Source: Polytrichum commune (Eukaryota > Streptophyta > Polytrichopsida > Polytrichales > Polytrichaceae). Taken from it: 64,000 nucleotides of DNA. Shown here in pieces: positions 1-12,500 of this stretch. The DNA lies in assembly GCA_950295325.1 (NCBI GenBank), contig OX485805.1, positions 30,303,501 through 30,367,500 of the forward strand, read 5' to 3'. The notes beneath the pieces were generated by a model. That model was given only the letters and a program-made list of their open reading frames with translations, searched no databases and was not told the DNA's origin. The translations under genes were made by a program, and so were the position numbers. The number at the start of each line of letters is the position of its first letter. Positions within the stretch are counted from its first letter, which is position 1.

Positions 1-285
1 TTGAGAAGCCGATCTTCAAGCTTGAGTTCAATCTTGAGTCCGAAAATAAGTGGTCCATTGAGGGGTGTTTTGCACCCGAACTTTTTAGACTTAGATCTTA
101 GTCTCAACCCATCCTTAACCTTAATTAATATGTCTTCACCAAGAGTGTCCACCACCAACAATGGTAGTGGCCTCCGGGTGAAGAAACTCTTCATGCATGC
201 TTGCTTCCTCACGATGCCAACCTTTTTTTTAATTTTTTTTATCTATCTATATGTCTACTCCAATTTATATGCCGTTTTGATGCAG
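1..285 (+). other. 5' intron segment of the thaumatin-like gene
   Basis: This stretch has no supported coding sequence. It ends in a long pyrimidine-rich tract and TGCAG at 281-285, a good splice acceptor for the exon that starts at 286. The frame entering that exon has no ATG here; it reads back only to a TTG at 201. The signal-peptide exon expected for a secreted thaumatin-like protein is therefore probably upstream of the window. The hydrophobic stretch encoded just before 286 looks like a leader, but it is most simply the translated pyrimidine tract. Confidence 0.5.
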
Positions 286-1767
286 CTGGCAAGATTGACA
301 TCATCAACCAATGTGGGCAAACTATCACGGCATGCGCCACTTGCTGTGGTGGAGGCAAAGTGAATTGCTACGCGTTGAACGGTAGAGGTGGGCGACAACA
401 AATTGATGTTGGTGGGAACTGGCCTGCGGGTGTTATATGGGGCTTCCCAGGCAACAGTGGCAACCCCGGTATCGGTAACAATGCCAAACCACAAGCAAAC
501 TTGGCAGAGCTCACCATTGGCGCCGGCGGTCAAGACTACTACGACATCAGCAATGTGGTGAGTTAAGGCGAATTAATAAGTGTCATACATACTTGATTTC
601 CTTGTTGTTGTGTCAATGGGTTGTAGGACAATAGAGAGCACTCATTTGAATCATCCTTACTAGTGTTGGAATGTAGTTCTATGTGGGATTGATCAAGTGG
701 GTCAAGTGATTGACACCTAGCATAACTTGAGAGGAAATTAATTGTATATTTGTTGGAATAGGGAGCCTTCTTTCATACTCTCCTTTCTACAATCTCATGA
801 TGAATTCATGAATTTGTTCAATTAAAGATATGTTTATGTATAAGTTTCAGTGACATAAGCGATTGAACACTTGGGGTGGGAACTCTGCCCTCATGAACAT
901 GAACATTTGTTTTAAGATCACTCAAATGCTTGCTTTGAAATCACGATTTGTTGTTCCACAAAGAGGAGCAACATGCTTGGCAAGGACTAGATAACCAACA
1001 AGAGAACAATGGATGGCAAGCTTTGGGGAGTGGTGAGTCATCGGCGAATCATCCACCTACTCAAGCTGGTTATTGGTCATAACCGGTCGCTCATTCAAGA
1101 GCAGAAGGGTTCTAAAAACTTGTCGCAAGAATAGCTTGAGTAGGTGGACAACTTAGCCGCTCCCGCAACTTGTCATCCACTCTCCTCTTGTTGATTATCC
1201 AGTCACAGTTGATCAACTCATGCACAAAGTATGAAAGTTGTGGAGAATATTGCACCTCCATGAATGGACACTGTGACAAGTTAGGATAATCCTTCTGCTC
1301 TTGAATGAGCAATTGGTTCTGAGGGCACTGCGAGGACTACTGTAAACTCTCTACGTCGATGAGGAAATCTATATAACATTTGTGTTGATGTGGGTATCTA
1401 CGATGTGCAGGATGCTTACAACCTTCCCATGAGGATGAACCCCACTCAGATCGCAGGCGGAGGAAGTCCATCCGGCAACCATTGTGGCACCATCATTTGC
1501 TCCGTCGGTGACCTCAACAGCTTCTGCAAGTCACCCAACTACCAGACTGGCTACCCTGGCTATGGCTGCAAGAACGTAAACGGACCAGGAGTATCGCCCA
1601 CGGACGGGACTCGTGCCTTCAAGAGCAAGTGCCCCGACGCATACTCGTACTCGAAGGATGATGCCAGAGTGGTGTACGGGTGCCAAACCGGAAGCAATTA
1701 CGAAGTCGTCTTCTGTCCCTACGGATCGACTATCCGCGAAGTTGTGCCTGAAGCCAATGTCTCCTAA
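286..1767 (+). CDS. Thaumatin-like protein (PR-5 family), 5' partial, exons 286-557 and 1411-1767
   Basis: Two exons join in frame: 286-557 (AG|CTGGCAAG to GTG|GTGAGT) and 1411-1767 (GTGCAG|GATGCT to TAA). The splice gives ...DYYDISNV|DAYNLPMRMNP..., which matches the conserved thaumatin-family core (YYDxSxVDGYNxPM). Further hallmarks are INQC near the mature N terminus, NLAELT, CPDAYSYSKDD and NYEVVFCP near the C terminus. About 209 residues are visible with 12 cysteines. This is fewer than the 16 of large thaumatin-like proteins, because the usual CxTGDC-type loop is absent, so it is a compact variant. The family is secreted, binds beta-1,3-glucan and/or acts in antifungal defence and stress responses; the role of this member is inferred. 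The 853-bp intron holds no recognisable element. The reading frame is intact in the visible part. The first exon, with the signal peptide, is not seen. Confidence 0.85.
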
Positions 1768-3020
1768 CTTCTCTTCGGGAGACTTGGGAATTCGTCCATA
1801 GCCTGAGTCCGCAAAATTATCAGGTTTACATATGAGCGTAGTCGATGCCCAAGGAAGTGAAGGATCTTGTTCACTCCAACGGGCATCTAACCTGTGGCTT
1901 AAAAGACCCTGCCTCAAAGATGTAAATCGATTTTGTAACCCTAGATGTATTTACCTCGTAAGCCGCCGTTAAATCATGTGCGTGTCAACTCTCTGGTGGT
2001 AAACTTGTCAACCATAGGACTGATCGATCACGAACAAATGCAGAGGTGATGAGTTTGGGTGATCTAAGCACAAACCTTAGACTGCGTGCGTGCTAGTCAT
2101 CCTAGCTGTCTACTTCTCTACTTATTGTAACTGAATACAACGCAGGGCACAGATTATATGATTGTCTTGGTGTTAAAAATCATGTGTTTGTAGATGAATG
2201 ATCAATCTGCTTTTACACTTCATGCACATTTGTTGTTCATGGCACTTATCAGCTCCGCTCCTGTTACTAATTATCCCCCAAGGTCCAAATCTAACAAATA
2301 CCCATTAGGTCAGGTGGCAGCTTGTGGTGGCAATATTTCGTAATAACTCTTAAATCTTTAACCCATCGCTATGTTCTTGTGTTCTCAGTTTTGCAATTAT
2401 GTTGTTGTTGTGGATAAGGTCTCATGTGAATGTTATTGAGACTGCAAGGTCAAAGAGGCCAAAGAGACCAAATTCTCGTTTCCTAAGTCTATGAAGTCAA
2501 GGAGAGCATATAAAAAATCGACGACATATTTTTGAATGGTCATTGAATGATCTTGATGTCTATGGAAAGAGCTTGAAAAGCACTATAAGACGGAGTATTT
2601 GCTTATGGAAGAAACAACAATGCTTGAGGGACATATTGCCAACCACCATTTTGTGTACAATGTAAGGGTTCAAATTCTTTCACCTTGGCCCATCAAACTT
2701 GCAAGCTTGTGCTTGAGCTCAAATTGTGTGTGGCAACCTCATTGAACATAATTATCCTCCACCTTTTGGTAAAAAAAGAGGGGAAAGTAAAGGCCCAAGG
2801 GGACATTTGTGGATTAGAGTGTCCGGGAACGAGTGTTCAAGAGCACTCAAGACAACTACAACCTCTTTGCTTTGTAAAAGCCACGTATTCCATACCCTTA
2901 TGTAAAGTTTGTTCCCAACGTGGAATCATGCTTCTCCTGCGTCTACGGAGAGTCCGGACTTCCTTTCCATCTCAAAATTTCCTTAAAAACCAAGAAAAAA
3001 TCTAGCCATGTTTTTACAAA
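1768..3020. other. 3' flank of thaumatin-like gene; no gene seen
   Basis: The first few hundred bases are probably 3' UTR. The rest is AT-rich, with no open frame that resembles a protein family. A short purine-rich stretch around 2450-2640 gives broken frames that I could not assign. Confidence 0.4.
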
Positions 3021-3033
3021 GCCACAAAGAGTG

Positions 3034-4260
3034 AGATGCACTCCACACAAGAGCTTGAGGGTCCATGACCTTTGAAATCTAAAACCTCTCATCGGTAAAA
3101 AAAAGGTTGAGATAGTCTCCTTCACTTTACATTAGAGAGGGTTGAGGGCCTTTGGCACCAAAAGGGGTTGCATGGATGAAAACCTACATGGAGTTTTACA
3201 TGGCATGACAAGGATAAATTTCATACCTGGAATTCGCATCAAGTCTACCTCGAACTCGGGGGATGGGGACTTCATTAAAACCTACATGACATGCATGGGT
3301 GACTATGAAATACCCCCCCTTATATATACAAGAAAGTTATAGAGAATAACAAATGTATTTGTACTAAAAATAGGCTAGAAAATGGACTCATATATTTATA
3401 TTGAGCTTTTCAAATTTAAGTAATAAATGCCTCCACTACATATACAAAATAAAAATCAGGAAATAAAAATCTAGGCCTTTATTACATGTACAATCCACTT
3501 TCACTTCTAATGAAAAAGTCATAGAACATTTTTCACCCATATATAGGATACAACTTGTCATGATTTGACCCTAAAACACATGTCATTTGGTTATTAAGGT
3601 AAATTGGATGAAACTAGCACACCTATTGTTAATTTTCTCTCGAAACCTTAGGTGCCCCTTTTGTACACCTACCTTTACTTCAAATTTTTGAATAGCTTTT
3701 TTTAAGTCTACACAATAGAGGAAGGTGATACCTCCCTCTTATGTATGTTATGTAGTCTGATGCTTGAAATAATATTCCTTTCTACACTCATGTTAGTTTG
3801 TACGTGGTACAAAGAGTTGACCCCTAGGGACCTCAAGGAGGTGGATCTAGCACAAAACCGGGAGCCTGTGACACTTGAAAATCTCACAACCCATGTTATT
3901 ATTACCCATTGTACAAGGACCCACATGAATATGATGGTATTAAAAAAAACATTCAGTTGAAGGTCCAACCACACTACACTAGAAGTTCATTGCAACCATC
4001 TATTGCAACTTGGCCAATGCAACTCATGGCAAGAAAAATGCATAAATTAATCATTTTGGTTGGTAATTGGAGGGTTTTGGTTACCCATTGTCCAAAAAAC
4101 ACAACCAAAAACCTTCGGTTGACGACCAAAATGATTTAGTTTATGCATGAGTCGCAATGGCCAAGTTGCAACATATGGTTGTAATGGACAAGTTTTCTTC
4201 TAGTGCTAGATGCCAGTGAGAGTTTGTGCCATGACGTCAATGGCTTGAGTAACTGAGGTG
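3034..4260 (-). mobile_element. Degenerate copy of the Tourist-like MITE family A, interrupted
   Basis: Segments 3034-3295 and 3780-3976 follow the same order as the copy at 17077-17530: GAGCTTGAGGG near the end, the CACTTTAC..GAG inner block, the 'cctacatgg..tggcatg' block, the 'aaaaccgggag' block and 'gttgaaggtcc'. The copy lacks clear ends, carries an unrelated 0.5-kb piece at about 3300-3780, and has the CACTA-type MITE 3977-4205 inserted in it. The strand is given relative to the copy at 61983-62481. Confidence 0.6.
3977..4205. mobile_element. CACTA-type foldback MITE with CTA target duplication
   Basis: The 229-bp element begins CACTAGAAG and ends CTTCTAGTG. Its arms of about 100 bp pair with each other with few mismatches around a short loop near 4080-4100. 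The trinucleotide CTA stands immediately before (3974-3976) and after (4206-4208). The CACTA..TAGTG ends with a 3-bp duplication are the signature of the CACTA (En/Spm) superfamily. It has no coding capacity. It lies inside an older family A MITE, and removing it with one CTA restores a sequence like the uninterrupted copy at about 35004. Confidence 0.8.
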
Positions 4261-5480
4261 AGGTAAAATAATGTTAGTATTGTAAGTTAAGAATCATGTC
4301 TTTCCCACCCCATCGGACTAACGAAGTTGATGCTTTAATGAGATCCCTTAACCCTTAAATGCTTACACAACTTGAAATGGGTCGGCACTTAATATTCTAC
4401 TGGGGTTTGCGACCCACTAGGTGGCAATCTACGTGGATGGAAAGGTATCTACTGGTGTAGGGTGGTGCCCACTACCATGTGGGCCAAAATTACATATAAG
4501 AACCTCATACTCCAAGCAAGTAGGATTTTTGATTAGATTGGCATTGCTTGTTTTGGGAGGTGGTTCCATGTGGTGCTCAAATGAAGTAGCCAAATTTAGA
4601 AGGAAATATCTTTCACATATGGGTTGGGGCTATATTTTATGTTGTTTTGCTTGGGCCCCGCCATGTCCCGCTTGACATGGGGCATCAAACCCTGCATGTC
4701 CCCGTTCAGCCCGCTTATGACCAACCCTCTAATCTGCCAATTCCATCCCTTTTCTCCAAAAGCTCAATGAAAAGTTTTGTGATTCTAAATTTCTAGAGTT
4801 ATTGCTCACCTTCCAACTCCAACTCCAAGGATCTCCACATCTGTTGTCGGATCGCAGAGTCCTCATGGAAGATCGATTAGGTCGAATTGCAACAAAAGTT
4901 GGAGTCTTGGAGCCTACATTGTTATTTTGCTCCAAAGGTAAGGGTTGGAGTTGGTAACAAAGTTTCGGGCCTAGACAAATTTCAAATGTGAAGAAGGTAT
5001 GGGATTTTGGGGCCACACAAAATTCCATATCAAATTTTCATGGGACAACTTTCAAACAACTTTCAAGGGCCCTCACCATAATCTCATGGTAATTACCCTT
5101 GACCATGTAGAGTGTACGAGCATGCTCACATGTTATCACTACATGGCTCTGCAACGGGACAATACCAGGTTTAGCCCACGAGTTGGACCCATGCGCTAGG
5201 CCCAACCGTTATTATACAGTTGGTGAGGCCTGGAAAGCTCTCCCGACTCCCGAGTTGTCCAGCTTTCAACTCCTCTACGAGAGAATCAACTATCAATACC
5301 TCACAATCTTTGACCAAAGAAAATCTTAGCTTTAATTAGTTCTATATAAAACCTTGTGTAATGTAAGATATTAGTTTTCGATCAAGAGACCCACAATCAC
5401 AGGGAATATTTTGTGGAATACTGTCAGTCCCACATAACACTGTTATGGATCTGAATAATATTAGGGTTCATAACGTGGGA
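4261..5480. other. Intergenic DNA, no gene seen
   Basis: No family-like protein, RNA gene or clear transposon end is visible. Around 4620-4700 there are short GC-rich palindromic pieces, and 5200-5300 is mildly GC-rich. Nothing further can be supported. Confidence 0.3.
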
Positions 5481-6186
5481 CGTATATATAATGAGAGTAC
5501 TCCCCACCAAAATAATGTGACCTGATTTAGCACCCCTTTGTGTTTGCAACGTGTGAACATGCCCTGAGTAAAAGTTGCCCTAACTTATGTTCCGACCCGG
5601 ATCCTGCTCCCCAATTCCTTGTTGTTTGGGAAGGAATGCGTGGCGATGGCCGTGAAGCCGGTGGCATTGGCGTTGCGGCGATGGAGGGTTCACTTTACAG
5701 CGAGGAATCGTGGCCCCACCCACAATACAAATCACAACAGAACCCAATTCATACCCAACTGCCTGCATCATCTGCCGCAGACGAACTCCTGGGCGACTCC
5801 TCATCCCCCTCATCCCGCCTTCCTCGCACCAAAATTCGCACCTACTAGTTGCGTGCTTGCTTGCTTCCTTCCTCCCATTGCCAATTGCACAGCACCAGCC
5901 AGTACGCACAAACTGCCGCATACATGGCACCGCCCACCAGATACACCCGTTTCCCCTGCGCACCACCACAACGAATCAATCCACTCCAACTCCGTACTGG
6001 GAGCACAGATCTATCCGTCTCGGAGCTCCGGACACAAGTGTCGGAGATTCAGAAATTGGAAATGAGATGAGATGAGATGAGATGAGGTGCGAATACTACC
6101 TAATAAAGCCTGGGGCCAAATTGCCTTTTCTTTGTTGGTGATTTAGCGATCGGACAGGATATTGAGTGAGGTGAGTAGCATTGGTG
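5481..6186 (+). promoter_or_regulatory. Putative promoter and 5' UTR of the ABCA gene
   Basis: A TATA-like TATATATAATG lies at 5482-5492, just after an ACGTGGGACG element. The sequence then turns GC-richer than the surroundings up to the ATG at 6187, as is common for plant promoter/leader regions. A run of GATGA pentamers occupies about 6064-6086. Several open frames exist here but none resembles a protein. The transcription start is not determined, and the TATA may be too far upstream to be the one used. Confidence 0.3.
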
Positions 6187-6556
6187 ATGGCTACTCCGGA
6201 CTCGGAAGCGCTGGACAATGCTGCTGCTGCTGCCGCCGCAGCCGCCGACGCTGACCTTCAGGGTCACACAGTGTACTGGACTCAAGCCGATGCGCTCTTC
6301 CGCAAGAACCTTACCTACCAGGTGCTCACAAGCCAACCAAATTCACACAACATTGCATGCCAACTTTACAACGTTCCATGCCAATGCAATAAGCCTCGCA
6401 TTGAGGAGAGGGAGAAGTAGGGAGAGAGAGAGGGAGGGAGGGAATGGGGGGGGGGGGATTGCGATGTGCGATGTCAAGAATGTAAACGAAGAGAGAAATA
6501 TATTGGTGGGTTGAATTTTCTCAATCGTTTACCAGTTTCCAAATTTGGAGGCCAAT

Positions 6557-6593
<37 letters not shown>

Positions 6594-9500
6594 TCAAGAA
6601 TGTAAATGAAGAATGAAATGTTAAGTGTAGGAGAGCGTCGAGGTTGACTTCTGGAGGTTGAGGTTCCAGCTTTAATTTTGGTGGAATGGATTTTGTCGAT
6701 CGAGGACCAGTTTCCAAATCCTGGGAATCGTTCGTTTGTCGGGTGAATTCAAAGTGTGCATGCCTGAGGGAATCAATGCGACCAAAAGTCAATGGCAATT
6801 CAATAAACTTCTCATCGAGTTTGAGAAAGATTGAGAGGTGATCTGGGATGGCAAGAATGTAAACGAAGAAGTAATCTGAATTGTAGGAAGGAGAGACAGT
6901 CGAAAGGCTTCTGGAACCTCGCAATCGGAGGTGCCGACTGTATTTTTAAGGTTTGCATTTTTCCAATCGAGTAACAGGTTTAAAATTCCAGGTGAAATCA
7001 AGGCTGCAAGTTCTGAGGGAATATTCGGAGATTGGAAATCTTTGAATTTTATCGCAGTGGATGACTTTGCCGGCTTGTTTAAACCCTAGCTTCGATCGCT
7101 GCAGGGTTTTGAGAAATCTTTGTTGACATGTCGAGCTGATTCATGGAACATTATCCTTTTTTTTAAAAAGTACTAGGATTATGTAATATGCAAGACTCTG
7201 CAATTGAGTGGAAAGTGGTGAAGATTGGTTTTGTTGTTGTTACAAGTCACAAATATAGAACTGCTCTCTAAACCTGTTATGAGCTGGGTCCCTAAGCCTT
7301 ATAAGGCTGGAGAGTTCGGGTCCAAAATACCCCTTCATGGACCTTACTTCCAAACTCAAGATTGATTTCTCAAACTAGGAGGAGCTTTCTCTTGGGTTAG
7401 GACTTCTGAGATTTGGCAGGAAAGTGATCCCACATTAGCGCCACTTCATACCTTGGACCTGGACCCTAGTGTAAACTCCTTGGAACCAATTTTTTTGCTC
7501 ACAACCAATAGGCTCGCTTGATTTTGGAGTTTCTCTTGTCTTGGATCCTAGGGTGAATCCACCCTTAACCTTGGAGTTTAGGTTAAGGCCTTGGGTTTAA
7601 GCCCCTCCCAGCTCAACACTTCTCAACAAGTGTTACTATAAATGAATACTCCTTATAACTGGAGCTCATTGAAATCTGGTCGTCTGGTGGTGTTGTTTTC
7701 CAGAAACGGAATTGGAAAACCAACTGCTGCCTCGTGTGTTTTCCACTCGTCATCTGCATAATTCTCATCAGCATCCAGGCAGCCATAAACAATTTGCTTG
7801 GCAGCCAGTACGAGTGTGGCTGTCAATGTGTTTTCAATGCAAGTGCTGGTGGCTGCACCGAGGTTTGTGGGCTGCTATACTCAAACCAAGATCAAGCGCC
7901 GTTCTGCGCGGTGGCGAATCCACAACAATGGCCTGCTGTTTTGCAGGTTCCCAAATCTCAATTCCGTGCTATTCAAACCACAACGTTCCCGGACCTACTA
8001 GGCGATACAACTTGCCGGGCAGACAATGCTTGCCCAACCTCAATCTTGTACACAGGCTCGAACAAAACTACTGCTGACTGTAAGCACCCCTTTCTTGCAC
8101 TTCCAGGAATTTGGATATGGGAGTCACAAGGATAAAAGGTAGTGTTAGGGCCACTTACACCATGTGAGGGCCTTTGAAAGGCTGTACCATGGAAAATCGA
8201 ATTGAAGGCCGCCTTTACACTAGAGCTTGAGTTGAGAGCTTGAATTTGATACTTGGATTTGACAAACATTCATCCTTGGCTCAAAATATTGAGAGCTTCA
8301 CTGATATTTAACCTCTCAATAGTTTGAGCAAGTGTAAAGTGGCCATGCTCGAAGTGAGATATGAAGGGGGAAGTGATACTATATAAAGGAACATTCATGA
8401 AAAGCCAAAGAATGCTTGAAGGTCCACAAATTTAGAGCTCAAGCTCTTGCCTTCCTAACCTACCTCATGGAGGTAGCTTACGATTTTGGCCAAGAGCTTG
8501 TCAAATATGATGAAGAGCTTGTCGTAATCTTTCCACACAGGGTCTATAAAGGTGCCATCTAATCATCGCAATCCCTCTAAAAAGTTCAAGCTCACAAGTT
8601 GAGAGCTCATCTGTAAAGTGCACCCTTCTACATTGTAAGTCAATAAGAATTTAATGGTTGTGAGGTTGTGAAGGGTTATGCTCCCTCGGTTTTGTGTTAG
8701 ATCCGTCTCTTTGTGGTGGTCTTGAGGCAAAATTCGGTAGACCATTAATAACTATCCATTGCACGCCATGTAGGACTTCATCCATTCAAATTTCCTTGGT
8801 CCCTTAGACCCTCAAGCTCTAGTGTAAATTGATCATCATTGTTGATAATAGTTGCTTCTGTGCGGCCATTTGTGGAATTTCTATGTGTGATCTCGGTAAC
8901 TTCGCTCCTGCTATGACAATTTTTGTGGGATTGCACAGATCTTGTTTCTAGTCTCCTGCCTAACTTGTAATCTGACTCTGTCCTACAGCTATGGCCAGTT
9001 ATTTGCTGAGCACTGGCGTGGTAAATCCCAGTGATCCAATGTATACATTTGCATCATTGGTTTTGGTAAGTTGAAACTTACAAATTGGACCTTTGGAACT
9101 GAGTTCACATTCCATTTCTGCATTTTTGATGGACAACCCTTGATCACAGTCTTAACCCTTCTCAGGACCGGGGATGTGTTTATACAGGATATGCGTTGAT
9201 TTTAATGAACCTCAAACAAGTAATGAAATAATAATTTACCAATTTGGACTATGATATCGAATCTATTTTTACCACAACTTATAAATAAGAAATGAAATTG
9301 AAGTCATATATAACAATGGTGATTGGATATACGTGGTATGTATTTGAGTCCAGGTTATTCATACGAGCTCAAAATCTCTCTATCATTCAACTTAATTTGT
9401 ATACCTTTTTGGAGACTTATTGTTGGTCTGCCTATTCTGAGATTTTTGTAGGGCTCAGATACTACTCCAGGGGGAACCCTATTTGTTGAGTCCGCATTTA

Positions 9501-12500
9501 CCAGTGGCCCTGTTGAAGTTATTCAGCGTGATTGTTCTGGCCCTTGGAAGATTGGTGGATCTTTAACTCTTAATGTGTCTGGATTACTTATCACTGAAGG
9601 TATTGATTCCACTCGGTATCTATATAGTAGGTGCTATATATCAACATTTCTAATTGTAGAAATCTGAAATACATAATACCTATGAATTTAACCTACTGAT
9701 CTCTTTCAAGGTTTTATTGCTTCCTTTCTGCATGATTTGTACTCTCAATATACTTTCTTATATCTATGTACTTGTGACTTTGTTAATAATAACAATCAGA
9801 TTGTCGAACTTCTTTTGCCCAAAATTATCAATGTACTTGGAAAAAGTTGCTGACACTTATAGTCCCGGTTCTGTAAATTCTGGCACTTACTACACAACAC
9901 AGTTTTTCGGTTGATTGTGCTAATATGGGGCTCTGGAGTGTGAAGGGTCATTCTTTAATATTATATTAAAATAGGTTTGTGGCTGCAGATTTCACATGTG
10001 TGGAGGCACAAACAATATGGCGGAGTGCTCCATCTTCTATAAATAATGAGCTTTATGCAGGCTTCCGGAAGGGAAATTCTCTGCATCAAATTAATGAGTT
10101 TCCAGTTGGTAGGTTTACAAGTCTTCTTGTGTCTTCACATCTAAAAGCTCATTCACTTTATATTTCTTTCAATTCTGCAAATATTGAATGAGAAATATCA
10201 ACATGGTTTGCATCATGGGGATAGTGTTTAATGCACACATTGGTTGCAGCCTACGACTTTGCATCAACAAATGCCACTTCCTTTGATGTGAATGTATGGT
10301 ATAATGGGACGATGAATCACCAAACCCTGCAGAAACCCCCAAATCTTATTCGTGTAGCCCGCTCCTTGAACATGGTATGGGTCTCAAACTTGTTCAATGT
10401 TTTTGGTCAATAGAGTTAGTTATCCTCTAACTTAATATGACTTCTGGTGGGGAGTTGATTGTTTTGCATACAACAACTTCCATGTTCAGTAAGTTCGCAG
10501 TGCATGCTTGGAGGTAATCTGGAGGTTTGAATGAAGAACATTCTATATAGGCTCATTGAGAGTCAAACACATTTTTGGCATCCGACAAGGTGCTAAAATG
10601 AGTCAGGCCCTCAATGAAATGAAATAGGTTGCTCTATATTTAAATTCAAACACTACTTCCAAACTTGCATCACAAGTGGAAAAAAATTATGGATATTGTA
10701 TGCAAAACGGATATTGAAAAAAATCATAGGCGACCGACTCCTGATGAAAGGTCTCATTGAGTTCAAGGATATTTCTAATTAACACACATTTACTTCATTA
10801 CAAGGCTTCCTTGTGTTGCCTGTGAAGGTCTTGTACTTGACTACATACACAAGGGACCATGTATCCTCCATAGTCCAAACAAATAAAGTCACTCTTCTGA
10901 AGGTCAAGGAAAATACAATTTATTGGAAAAACTTTGTCTTGTTGTTGTTTTGTGACTTACAATGCAATGCCCTGACAAGATTGTTTGTGGATGTGAAGGC
11001 TTCGAAATCTTTCTTGAGCTTCAAAGCAGGGCGTCTGGCACAACTACCACTCTTGTTTGTGAAAGAAATGCCCAAGCCTAGTAGCAAGCTGCGCTTTGAC
11101 TTTTCGTCACTTCTCGGACCTCTGTTTTATATGTGGATTTTGGGCTTTTTATTTCCTGTGAGTACTTGAAAATGGCCACGTTGTCCTCAATGCAACTATA
11201 CTAAATATTGTATTTAGTGTCACCAATTCTAATTGTCTTGCTCAATACTAATTGTAAACCCTTGCGTTGTGTCACCAACACTAAATGGTAACCTAACATT
11301 ATTTGTTATTCCTTGTAATTTTTGTTGGGGAATATAGATTTACTGTGTTGCAATTACTGTCACTTACTAAGTGATTTTTCATCCAAATTTCAATTATCCA
11401 TGACAATATTTCGCCACAGATTTGTTAGGATGCAAATTATACCAAACTTTGTTTCAATAATTGGCATTTCGATGAACAAAAGTAAGTTGGGATGACAGTA
11501 CTTGTAAACATAGTCATAAATAGTGTCACTAGAAAAGCTACCAGTGACATAAAATACCATATGACACTAAATTCAATTTTTCGTATATTGTTCTTCTTGA
11601 GGTTGATATGTTGTGCTGGGATAGTTAATTTTTTACTCCCTAATGTGATCTCCATCTTGTAATTTCTCCATCTTTAATGTTGCAGGAAGCCTTTCAAAGC
11701 GATTTTTAACTTTTTCGTATCACCTACTTCAGGTGGTGTTGATATCACTGGTGTATGAGAAGGAGTACCATCTTCGAATGATGATGAAAATGCATGGCCT
11801 TGGCGATGTCCCTTACTGGACCATCACTTATTTTTATTTTGTAGTTCTCTTCACTGTCTACATGTTCTTCTTCATCTTTTTTGGCTCAGTTGTTGGTAAG
11901 TGGAAAGTACCTACTTCATCAGAATTATGGATAGCTGGTTGGGACCTGTAAATGACTTGGACTTGTAAAAGCACATAGCAATATTGGGGTCTTTTGTTTA
12001 TTTTCTAGGGTGAACTTATGAAGCATTCATTGTTGTCATCAATCTAGTAATCCTGCACGTGAATGGAATCATTGATGTGTTGACAAAAATTGTAAGTGAA
12101 AATTTGTGTTATTGGCTCCATTTGAATTGTGACACTCACATACTCTCAATTATGTGCAGGGCTGAAATTCTTCCTGCTGAATTCTTACAGCCTACAGTTT
12201 GTCTTCTACATTCTCTATGTCAACATGGTTATTGCCCTTGGATTTCTTGTGTCAAATGTCTTTGTCAGTGCCAGAACTGCCACAGGTTAGTTTCCCTTCC
12301 TACATTTACCTTGGAGATTACCCCTCTATCCGTTTTGTTTTCATAATTACCTTAATAGAGTATTAAGAGATGCTAATGAGCTGAGGATTTTTTTGTGATG
12401 TAATTTTCATTCAAATTCAACCACATGTAGGTACTACCAATAGTCAAAGAATCGATGTCTTGAATAATGAGCTACACTATATCTCTAATTTAGTGTGGCC

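Noticed and set aside
255-533. Minus-strand frame over the thaumatin-like exon
   Set aside because: Shadow of the real exon on the plus strand.
2400-2690. Possible retrotransposon coding remnant
   Set aside because: Broken frames with some charged-residue patterns but no recognisable motif of gag, protease, integrase or reverse transcriptase.
5619-6075. Overlapping open frames of 120-148 codons upstream of ABCA
   Set aside because: They occupy several frames at once in a GC-rich leader region and look low-complexity (Pro/His/Thr-rich), as expected for promoter/UTR sequence.
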